NCBI GenBank assembly: GCA_030673735.1
Contig: DAOVIK010000127.1
Location: forward strand, 1 to 5,753
Length of the DNA stretch: 5,753 bases
Reading direction: 5' to 3'
Source of the DNA: Anaerolineae bacterium
Lineage (GTDB): Bacteria > Chloroflexota > Anaerolineae > Anaerolineales > E44-bin32
Part shown: positions 1 to 5,521 of the stretch, in pieces
How positions within the stretch are numbered: the stretch's first letter is position 1
How the letters are laid out: each line of letters begins with the position of its first letter
Position numbers and translations under genes: made by a program
Notes under the pieces: generated by a model
What the model was told of the DNA's origin: nothing
Databases searched by the model: none
Seen by the model: only the letters and a program-made list of their open reading frames with translations

Positions 1-1404
1 CAGATCCACCGTAAAGGTCTCATATTCGGGCTGAGGTTGTTCGCAGAATTGCCGGTAGGTGCTCATCGCCTTGAGTGCCATCGCTGCACGCTCGGGATGA
101 GGGAAGTTGGGTATCTTGTGTTGGTCGAGGATGGCGATGCCCTCTTGCATGCGGGCCTCCCCCATGAAGCTCGTCACCAGTGGGATCGAGGCCTCGCCAG
201 CCAACTCGGCCACCACCCGCGCGATCTCGCGAATTTCCGTCGTTGCCTGTGGCGCCAAGATCACCAGCACACCATCAACCTGCGGATCAGCAATAACCTG
301 CTGCAAGGCAAAACGGAAGCGGTCGGGCCCGGCATCTCCCAGGACGTCGATCGGATTGGCAGCGCTGGCGGCATCGGGAAGGAATTGCTCGAGGGCGCGG
401 ATGCAATCGCTTTCGAAGCGCGCCAGTTGCAGGCCGGAGCGCGAGAGCGCATCCGTGGCCAGGATTCCTGGACCACCGGCATTGGTCACGATGGCAATGC
501 GATCATTGCGCAGCGGCGGGAGATAGGCAAAGGCCAGAGATTGATCGAACAGATCTTGCATCGAATTGGCGCGCAGAACTCGCGCTTGCTGAAAGGCGGC
601 TTGATAGGCCTGCTCCGATCCGGCCAAGGAGCCAGTGTGGGAGCTAACCGCGCGGGAGCCCTCCTGGGTCACGCCGGACTTTACGGCAACGATGGGTTTC
701 TTGCCCGAGACTTGGCGGGCGACTTTGATGAACTCCTGTCCGTCGGGCAATCCCTCGGTGTAGATCAGGATCACGTTCACCGAGGGATCATCCTGCAAGG
801 CGAGCAGGAGATCGGCTTCGTCGACGTCAGCCTTGTTTCCCAGTGAGACGAACTTGCTCAGCCCCAGGCGTCCTGCCTGAGCCCAATCCAGGATAGCCGT
901 ACCCAGGGCGCCGGATTGCGACATGAAGGCCATCGGTCCCGTAGGCGGCATGCCAGCGGAGAAAGAGGCGTTGAGGGGAGTGGTGGTGTCGATCACGCCC
1001 AGGCAATTTGGGCCGATCAGCCGGATGCCGTACTGGCTGGCGATCTCGACCAATTCGCGTTCCCTCTTCAGGCCTTCCATGCCCGCCTCGCGAAAGCCGG
1101 CGCTGATTACGATAGCGGCTGAGATGCCTTTCTCGCCACAGGTTCGCAGGACATCCGGCACGATTGGATAGGGGATCACGATCACCGCCAAGTCGATCGG
1201 ATCGGGAACTTCGAGCACAGATGGATAGGCTGGGATCCCCAAGATCTCCTTTGCTTTGGGGTTTATGGGATAGACGCGTCGCTTCTTATCAAGGAAGCCG
1301 CCATTGACAAGGTTATTAAGCACCGCATGACCAAGTTTCTTGGCATTGGTGGAGGCTCCGATTACGGCAACAGATTTCGGGGCAAAGAAAGATTCCAGGC
1401 CCAA
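1..1404 (-). CDS. Acyl/acetyl-CoA synthetase (ADP-forming), 5' part, runs off left edge
   Basis: This gene interconverts an acyl-CoA plus ADP and phosphate with the free acid, CoA and ATP, in the cytoplasm. Seen: 468 codons without stop or frameshift. The CoA-binding Rossmann domain spans about residues 5-135 (SVAVIGAS at 11-18, YPINP at 45-49, IGPNCLGV at 130-137). A succinyl-CoA-ligase-like domain follows (MSQSGALG at 161-168) with the phosphohistidine motif SSHTGSLAG, His256, and then a third domain from about 300 (NAGGPG at 308-313). The frame has no ATG near its start. I place the start at TTG 1404 because GGAGG lies 5 nt upstream and because the product then begins MGLESFFAPKSVAV, as is usual in the family. 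The in-frame stop at 1435-1437 bounds the start. The ATP-grasp beta part is not visible: it could be fused beyond the left edge (about 700 residues in all) or encoded separately (alpha subunits are about 460). The preferred acyl group cannot be read from the sequence. Confidence 0.93.
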   Translation of the reverse strand, partial: MGLESFFAPKSVAVIGASTNAKKLGHAVLNNLVNGGFLDKKRRVYPINPKAKEILGIPAYPSVLEVPDPIDLAVIVIPYPIVPDVLRTCGEKGISAAIVISAGFREAGMEGLKRERELVEIASQYGIRLIGPNCLGVIDTTTPLNASFSAGMPPTGPMAFMSQSGALGTAILDWAQAGRLGLSKFVSLGNKADVDEADLLLALQDDPSVNVILIYTEGLPDGQEFIKVARQVSGKKPIVAVKSGVTQEGSRAVSSHTGSLAGSEQAYQAAFQQARVLRANSMQDLFDQSLAFAYLPPLRNDRIAIVTNAGGPGILATDALSRSGLQLARFESDCIRALEQFLPDAASAANPIDVLGDAGPDRFRFALQQVIADPQVDGVLVILAPQATTEIREIARVVAELAGEASIPLVTSFMGEARMQEGIAILDQHKIPNFPHPERAAMALKAMSTYRQFCEQPQPEYETFTVDL

Positions 1405-1409
1405 ACGAT

Positions 1410-1414
1410 CCTCC
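1410..1414 (-). promoter_or_regulatory. Shine-Dalgarno site fixing a TTG start
   Basis: GGAGG on the minus strand sits 5 nt before TTG at 1404-1402. No ATG or GTG occurs in frame between the upstream stop (1435-1437) and the conserved Rossmann motif, so this site decides the start of the CoA-ligase gene. Confidence 0.75.
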
Positions 1415-1506
1415 GGCGCGACCGCGTGTTTAGTTTACTTGAGATCGGCGGCTGCAGAAAGTGAGGTGCATGCGCCGTGTATGTATTAGTCAAGCCGATG
1501 CGTCAG

Positions 1507-2184
1507 TCAGTTCTGGTGATCGAGGTGCGGTGTGTGGGCAAAAGCAAAGGCGGCGACCGGGGCGAATGAGCGCCGATGTTCGGGGCAGGGACCAAGAACC
1601 TTGAGCGTTAGGCGATGCTGCGGAGTGCCGTAGCCCTTATGCGAGGCGAAGCCGTAGCCCGGGTAAGTTTCTTCCATGGCGATCATTGTGCGATCGCGGG
1701 TGACTTTGGCGACGACGGAGGCGGCGGAGATCGAGAGACTCCTGGAATCGCCAAAGGTCAGGACGGTTTGAGGAATGTGTACGGAGGGCAGGGTCACGTA
1801 GTCGATCAGAAGGTGATCCGGGAGCAGGTCGAGATCGTTGAGCGCACGCTGCATGGCCAGCCTGGTCGCGGCAATCATCCCCTTGCCGTCGAGCTCGCGA
1901 GACGTGGTGCGCCCGACGCCAACGCCAGCGCACGCCTGCCGGATATTCTCATACCATAGCTCTCGCTGGGCGGCTGTCATGCGCTTCGAGTCGCGCACAC
2001 CGCTGAGAAGCTGTGCCAGATCAGCGCGCTCCAGCGGAAGCACAACCGCTCCGGCAACAACCGGTCCTGCCCACGCGCCGCGGCCGGCCTCATCCAGCCC
2101 GGCGATACATACACAGCTGCTCTTCATCAATTGTTGTTCGAAGCTCAGATCGGGATAAGAGGTTCGGCTATTCGCGGGGCCCAT
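1507..2184 (-). CDS. rnhB: Ribonuclease HII
   Basis: RNase HII cuts RNA in RNA/DNA hybrids and starts removal of single ribonucleotides from DNA. Seen: 225 residues, close to the usual 200-220. The family signature GLDEAGRGAWAGPVVAGAVV starts at residue 29. The four metal ligands fit D31, E32, D128 (LLIDYV) and D146 (TFGDSR); D128 and D146 are 18 apart, as in family members. SISAASVVAKVTRD follows at 151-164 and YPGYGFASHKGYGT at 174-187. The ATG at 2184 has a purine-rich ribosome site just upstream. A second ATG (residue 20) would give a protein starting closer to the signature but lacks a good ribosome site. The start lies inside the last codons of the upstream glycosyltransferase gene (17-bp overlap), so the two are probably cotranscribed and translationally coupled. 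The short His-containing tail after residue 215 is not distinctive. Confidence 0.97.
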   Translation of the reverse strand: MGPANSRTSYPDLSFEQQLMKSSCVCIAGLDEAGRGAWAGPVVAGAVVLPLERADLAQLLSGVRDSKRMTAAQRELWYENIRQACAGVGVGRTTSRELDGKGMIAATRLAMQRALNDLDLLPDHLLIDYVTLPSVHIPQTVLTFGDSRSLSISAASVVAKVTRDRTMIAMEETYPGYGFASHKGYGTPQHRLTLKVLGPCPEHRRSFAPVAAFAFAHTPHLDHQN

Positions 2185-2908
2185 AGATCCCCTTCCTCCA
2201 ATTTCGGCGGATTTGGATCAGGTCCGTGAACATCCCAATCGAATCCGGCAGGAGGCGTACACGGCTGTCAGGGTTGAAGTGCCAGGGGATGGGCACCTCG
2301 ACGACGCGATGCCCGCGCTTCATGGCCAAGAAGAGAACCTCGACGTCAAATCCCCATCCATGCAGGCGCTGAATTGAAAACAGCTCCTCAGCCACTTCGG
2401 CGCGAAAGCATTTGAAGCCGCATTGCGTGTCGTGAAATTGAGGAACCGCCAGCAATCGCACCAAGAGATTGAATCCTCTTCCGATCCAATGACGATAGGC
2501 CGGTTCGTTGTAGCGAACCGCGCCCGGCACCTCGCGTGAGGCGATGGCGATGTCGAAACCCTCGAGTTTCGGTGGTAGGAAGCTGTTGATGTTTTCGATG
2601 GGCATGGAAAGATCGGCGTCGCAGATGAAGCGGTATTGGCCTCCGGCCTCCAGCATACCGCGGCGCACGGCGCGGCCTTTGCCCCGCTCCTCCTCACGGA
2701 ACAAGCGCAGGTTTGGGGTCACGGGGATGAACTTTTCGACGATCGCAGAGGTCCTATCATCACTCCCGCTGTCGACGACCAGCACCTCGGATGGAAAAGA
2801 CTGCGCATCCAGAAAATCAAGGACGCGCCGGAGATTCTTGGGCAGGCGATGCTCCTCATTCAAGGCGGGGATGATTACCGAGAGCAGTGGCGGCACTGGG
2901 CACCTCAT
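2168..2908 (-). CDS. Family 2 glycosyltransferase, dolichyl-phosphate glucosyltransferase (ALG5)-like
   Basis: This is probably a polyprenyl-phosphate sugar transferase that moves a sugar from a nucleotide donor to a lipid phosphate at the inner face of the membrane. Seen from ATG 2908 (246 residues): a GT-A fold start SVIIPALNEEHRLP from residue 10, VVDSGSDDRT at 44-53, RGKGRAVRRG at 75-84, the metal-binding D97-A-D99 in CDADLSMP, then DTQCGFKCF at 160-168, GWGFDVEVLFLA at 184-195 and EVPIPWHFNPDSRVRLL at 204-220. The last blocks are typical of the ALG5/DPG-synthase subgroup. No membrane helix is evident, so membrane contact would be peripheral. GTG 2920 is an alternative start (four more residues); neither start has a clear ribosome site. 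It is the first gene of the leftward group, with rnhB overlapping its end. The sugar and lipid are inferred from family only. Confidence 0.9.
   Translation of the reverse strand: MRCPVPPLLSVIIPALNEEHRLPKNLRRVLDFLDAQSFPSEVLVVDSGSDDRTSAIVEKFIPVTPNLRLFREEERGKGRAVRRGMLEAGGQYRFICDADLSMPIENINSFLPPKLEGFDIAIASREVPGAVRYNEPAYRHWIGRGFNLLVRLLAVPQFHDTQCGFKCFRAEVAEELFSIQRLHGWGFDVEVLFLAMKRGHRVVEVPIPWHFNPDSRVRLLPDSIGMFTDLIQIRRNWRKGIYGPRE
2189..2199 (-). promoter_or_regulatory. Ribosome site for rnhB inside the preceding gene
   Basis: The minus strand reads GGAGGAAGGGG here, ending 4 nt before ATG 2184. It lies within the last codons of the glycosyltransferase gene, which supports the upstream ATG for rnhB and translational coupling of the pair. 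Confidence 0.65.
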
Positions 2909-2978
2909 TGTGCTTCGCACGGGATTGTGAGAAGTGGTGATCTTGGAGCGCCAGCCTGGTATGTGGCGTTCAGCAGGG

Positions 2979-3007
2979 ATTATAAGGCAGTCAAGTAGAC
3001 AAGTCGA
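2979..3007 (-). promoter_or_regulatory. Candidate sigma-70-type promoter for the glycosyltransferase-rnhB group
   Basis: On the minus strand, TCGACT (3007-3002; 4 of 6 to the consensus -35) is followed after 17 bp by a perfect TATAAT (2984-2979). Transcription would start near 2972, leaving a leader of about 50-65 nt. TTGACT also occurs upstream of TATAAT but only 4 bp away, too close to act as its -35. Confidence 0.5.
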
Positions 3008-3032
3008 CAGCCGGTGCCCGTTACTTCGAGGC

Positions 3033-3038
3033 TATAAT
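3033..3038 (+). promoter_or_regulatory. Candidate -10 box for nfeD
   Basis: A perfect TATAAT lies 19 bp before the preferred nfeD ATG. No convincing -35 is seen at 16-18 bp (the hexamers around 3009-3016 match poorly). If real, transcription would begin near 3045, just ahead of the ribosome site, which would make the in-frame ATG at 3037 unusable because it overlaps the -10 itself. Confidence 0.4.
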
Positions 3039-3045
3039 GAGAATC

Positions 3046-3053
3046 AAAGGAGA
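3046..3053 (+). promoter_or_regulatory. Shine-Dalgarno site deciding the nfeD start
   Basis: AAAGGAGA has its GGAG core 5 nt before ATG 3058, 2 nt before ATG 3055 and downstream of ATG 3037. The spacing favours 3058. Confidence 0.7.
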
Positions 3054-3057
3054 GATG

Positions 3058-4383
3058 ATGCGTGCAAGACGACTGATGGCGATCTTCGCTTTAGGAATGA
3101 TCCTAAGCATGCTTCCTGCTCCTGCCGCGGCGCAGGAAGGGGGCGTGATTTTGCTGCTCTCAGCGCAAGGGCCGCTTACGCCGGCCATGGCGGAATACCT
3201 CGATCGCGGCTTGGCCCGAGCGGAGAACGAGAATGCCGAGGCGGTGATATTTCAGCTTGATACTCCGGGGGGCTCCATCGATCTGATGAACCGCATGGTG
3301 CAGGCCATGCTCGCAAGCCGGGTGCCCATCGTGGTCTACGTCGCTCCGCGAGGGGCCATGGCCGGAAGCGCCGGAACGGTCATAACGCTCGCCGGCCACG
3401 TGGCCGCCATGGCGCCCGAGACCACCATTGGCGCCGCCAGTCCGGTTGGGATGCAGGGGGAGGACCTGCAGGAAACACTCGAAGCCAAAGCCGCGGAGAT
3501 GATCAAGGCAACCATGCGCAGTCTGGCTTCCCGGCGAGGACCGGAAGCGGTTGCCCTGGCGGAGGCAGCCGTAGAGGAAGCAAAGGCTGCAACGGCTGAA
3601 GAAGCACTGCAGGTGGGCTTCATCGACATCATCGCCGAAGACCTAGATGATCTGCTCAGACAACTCGATGGCTGGAACGTTGAGACTGCGGCCGGGGAGC
3701 GGCAGTTGCGTACCGCGCGAGCAAGTCTTGAAGAACTACCCCAGAGCCTCATCGAGCAAGTGCTGCAGGCACTGACCAATCCCAACGTGGTCTTTCTGTT
3801 GCTTACCGTAGGCGTGCAGGCGATCCTGATAGAGATCTCCAGCCCCGGTGGTTGGGTGGCGGGCTTCATCGGCGTGGTCTGTTTGGCGCTGGGCACATAC
3901 GGCCTGGGAGTGCTTCCCGTGAACTGGGTGGGCTTGATATTCATCATCACTGCCTTCGTGCTGTTTCTCTTGGAGATCAAGGCCACGACCCATGGGGCGC
4001 TCGCCGCAGCAGGTGTGGCTTCCTTTATCGCAGGTGCGCTGGTGCTGTTCAATTCTCCGGGAACGCCGGCCTTCCAGCGAGTTTCGGTTCCGCTCGTGGT
4101 AGGCGCTGGAATATTCACCGCGGGATTTTTCCTGGTGGTGCTTGCCTTTGCCATCCGCGCCCAGCGACGCCCGCATGCTGTAGGGACTGAGGCGCTCATT
4201 GGCCGCATCGGCAAAGTGCGGGAAACGCTGAAACCGACGGGCTCCGTGCTAGTGGGTGGAGAGCTGTGGTCTGCCGAGGTCGAGGATCTTGAAGGCGAGA
4301 TTGAGGAAGGCTCTCGGGTAGAAGTGACGGGAGTGGACGGCTTGCGGCTCAACGTTCGGCCGTTGTCGAAGAAGCCAGATTGA
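3058..4383 (+). CDS. nfeD: Long-form NfeD: membrane serine protease (ClpP/SppA class) with OB-fold tail
   Basis: Long NfeD proteins cut membrane-associated substrates, in the studied archaeal case (Pyrococcus 1510-N) the partner stomatin, and are linked to membrane quality control. Seen from ATG 3058 (441 residues): a signal peptide with hydrophobic core at about 7-19 and an AAA region at 23-25. The protease domain (about 28-205) has QLDTPGGS at 66-73, the nucleophile S104 in AMAGSAGT and K144 in LEAKAAEM. The S-K distance of 40 and the flanking motifs fit the Ser-Lys dyad of 1510-N. Five hydrophobic segments lie near 242-262, 264-287, 290-307, 312-332 and 344-368, and an NfeD OB-fold domain at about 375-441 (LKPTGSVLVGGELWSAEV). 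ATG 3037 is possible but overlaps a -10-like box. No slipin/stomatin gene is adjacent; an FHA gene follows after 59 bp. Confidence 0.93.
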   Translation: MRARRLMAIFALGMILSMLPAPAAAQEGGVILLLSAQGPLTPAMAEYLDRGLARAENENAEAVIFQLDTPGGSIDLMNRMVQAMLASRVPIVVYVAPRGAMAGSAGTVITLAGHVAAMAPETTIGAASPVGMQGEDLQETLEAKAAEMIKATMRSLASRRGPEAVALAEAAVEEAKAATAEEALQVGFIDIIAEDLDDLLRQLDGWNVETAAGERQLRTARASLEELPQSLIEQVLQALTNPNVVFLLLTVGVQAILIEISSPGGWVAGFIGVVCLALGTYGLGVLPVNWVGLIFIITAFVLFLLEIKATTHGALAAAGVASFIAGALVLFNSPGTPAFQRVSVPLVVGAGIFTAGFFLVVLAFAIRAQRRPHAVGTEALIGRIGKVRETLKPTGSVLVGGELWSAEVEDLEGEIEEGSRVEVTGVDGLRLNVRPLSKKPD

Positions 4384-4408
4384 CTTGTAATATCTGAGGC
4401 TGTACACT
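4380..4408 (+). promoter_or_regulatory. Candidate sigma-70-type promoter for the FHA gene
   Basis: TTGACT (4380-4385, 5 of 6 to consensus) is separated by 17 bp from TACACT (4403-4408, 4 of 6). The -35 overlaps the nfeD stop codon TGA at 4381-4383. Transcription would start near 4415, giving a leader of roughly 28 nt. This suggests the FHA gene can be expressed apart from nfeD, besides any read-through. Confidence 0.5.
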
Positions 4409-4442
4409 CGAAACGTGGCAATCAGATGAAGGGGGATGCCAA

Positions 4443-5183
4443 ATGTCGGCGACAAAGTATACCCTTGCCATACGCACCGGACCGCAAGAGGGGACGGTCT
4501 TTGATCTCGACAAAGAGACCGTGATCCTGGGAAGGGACGTAACCAACGACATCGTTCTGGCTGACGCCGAAGTATCGCGCAGGCATTCGCGCTTGACGCT
4601 CTCTCCACAGGGCTACGTGCTTGAGGACCTCGGCTCCACCAACGGCACATTCGTGAACGGAGAGCGCCTCACCGGCCCGCACTTGCTCATTCCGGGTGAG
4701 CAAATCGGCGTCAGCCAGAAGCTGGTGATTTCGTTTGAGTTGGGCACTGAGGCCGTTGCGGAGACGGTCACGGTGGAACCTGTTGTGGTCAAAGCGCCGA
4801 CCCATAAATTGGAAGAACCTGTGGTCGAAGCGCCGCCCCAAGAAGTGGAAGAACCCGCAGTCGAACCGCTGCCTACAAAGGTCGAAAAACAAGCGGTCGA
4901 AGCGCCACCAAAAACACTGGAAGAACCTTTAATCGAGGCGCCGCCTGGGACGGAATTTGCACCGGCCGCAGAGCCTGTTGCCCAAAGGCCGAAGGAGTTC
5001 GAAGTAATCAAGGAAGCTGCTCCCACGGATAAGAAGCGCAGGAATCGTTGGATATTAGCCGGGATCGGTTGTGTGGTTTTGACAGTAGTGTGTGGCGGCA
5101 TTCTATTGTTCATGGATGCCAACTACGACAATATTCTCTACGCTCCGCTGAATGCCCTGATGAGGTTGCTGGGCTTTCAATAG
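4443..5183 (+). CDS. FHA-domain protein anchored by one C-terminal membrane helix
   Basis: FHA domains bind phosphothreonine peptides, usually those made by Hanks-type Ser/Thr kinases. Seen: 246 residues. The FHA domain covers about 5-98, with conserved GRD at 30-32, VSRRHSRL at 44-51, LEDLGSTNGTFVNG at 60-73 and a closing beta strand LVISFEL at 94-100. The phosphopeptide-contacting residues R31, S45, R46, H48, S65, T66 and N67 are present. A linker (about 101-196) holds five proline/glutamate-rich 12-residue repeats at 115-174. Basic KKRRNR (197-202) precedes a membrane helix (about 203-223), followed by a 23-residue tail. By the positive-inside rule the FHA domain is cytoplasmic and the tail faces out. 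AAGGGGG 7 nt upstream supports ATG 4443. It follows nfeD by 59 bp with its own candidate promoter, and a hairpin comes after its stop. No kinase gene is in the window, so the ligand is unknown. Confidence 0.92.
   Translation: MSATKYTLAIRTGPQEGTVFDLDKETVILGRDVTNDIVLADAEVSRRHSRLTLSPQGYVLEDLGSTNGTFVNGERLTGPHLLIPGEQIGVSQKLVISFELGTEAVAETVTVEPVVVKAPTHKLEEPVVEAPPQEVEEPAVEPLPTKVEKQAVEAPPKTLEEPLIEAPPGTEFAPAAEPVAQRPKEFEVIKEAAPTDKKRRNRWILAGIGCVVLTVVCGGILLFMDANYDNILYAPLNALMRLLGFQ
4785..4964 (+). repeat. Five in-frame 36-bp tandem repeats in the FHA gene
   Basis: Five units of 12 codons encode VVKAPTHKLEEP, VVEAPPQEVEEP, AVEPLPTKVEKQ, AVEAPPKTLEEP and LIEAPPGTEFAP. The core is (V/I)-E-A-P-P-x-x-(L/V)-E-E-P. 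The DNA copies have diverged, with units 2 and 4 most alike and unit 5 degenerate at its end. They form an extended, charged Pro/Glu spacer between the FHA domain and the membrane helix. Confidence 0.85.
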
Positions 5184-5209
5184 ACCGATATAAGGCTTTC
5201 GATCATTAG

Positions 5210-5234
5210 ACAGGGCGGTCGGCGACCGCCCTGT
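5210..5234 (+). terminator. Strong hairpin after the FHA gene, probable terminator
   Basis: ACAGGGCGGTC (5210-5220) and GACCGCCCTGT (5224-5234) form a perfect 11-bp, GC-rich stem with a 3-nt loop GGC, starting 26 nt after the FHA stop. The run of T residues expected of an intrinsic terminator is missing (TGTGCAT follows), so it may act with a protein factor or only protect the mRNA end. Confidence 0.6.
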
Positions 5235-5521
5235 TGTGCATCTGGTGTCTTCCGACTCAAGGGGCCGGCACGAAAGGCAAGATGCGCCCTCATGTGGTCG
5301 AGAGTATCTGATCATCTTGATTGGGCCGGATTCATCTCAGAACCGACGGGGCAGGCTCACAGACTTGCATTCTCAAGAGTTTCGATACCATTGTTCGATG
5401 CTATGCAGACAGGCGATAGTATTTGAGCGCAAAGCGATGAGCCGTGGTAAGGTAGATCGGAAAGCAAAGGTGAAGCTCGGGCGAAGCTGCAGACAGCTTG
5501 GATGGGTTTGGAGGGAGACGC
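5235..5521. other. Gene-free stretch between the FHA gene hairpin and the lipoprotein gene
   Basis: I see no supported coding sequence, tRNA or riboswitch here. The overlapping open frames on both strands give Cys/Arg/Ser-rich, motif-free products without suitable starts. Near its right end are a small dyad (5484-5499) and the ribosome site of the next gene (GGAGGGAG at 5510-5517). A promoter for that gene is expected in this stretch, but no hexamer pair is convincing. Confidence 0.5.
5484..5499. repeat. Small inverted repeat in the leader of the lipoprotein gene
   Basis: AAGCTG and CAGCTT form a perfect 6-bp dyad with a 4-nt loop CAGA, ending 10 nt before the ribosome site of the lipoprotein gene. 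It could be a weak RNA hairpin or an operator half-site pair. It is short enough to arise by chance. Confidence 0.3.

Noticed and set aside
37..846. 269-codon plus-strand open frame
   Set aside because: It is antisense to the CoA-ligase gene, whose motifs are intact on the minus strand. The predicted product has no recognisable domain.
916..1171. Two short plus-strand open frames
   Set aside because: Both are antisense to the conserved CoA-ligase coding sequence and have no independent support.
1465..1493. TTGACT on the minus strand (1493-1488) and a near-palindrome GGTGCATGCGCC (1465-1476) upstream of the CoA-ligase gene
   Set aside because: No acceptable -10 lies 16-18 bp from TTGACT, and the palindrome has a mismatch and is short. 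The gene may simply be read through from rnhB.
3336..4421. 361-codon minus-strand open frame
   Set aside because: It is antisense to nfeD. The product is Ser/Thr/Pro/Ala-rich without motifs, as expected of a shadow of a GC-rich gene.
4416..4441. TGGCA/TGCCA pair enclosing the FHA gene ribosome site
   Set aside because: A 5-bp stem with a 16-nt loop is too weak to support a translation switch.
5386..5420. Possible promoter around TAGTAT in the gap before the lipoprotein gene
   Set aside because: The paired -35 (TTCGAT at 17 bp) matches only 2 of 6 consensus bases.
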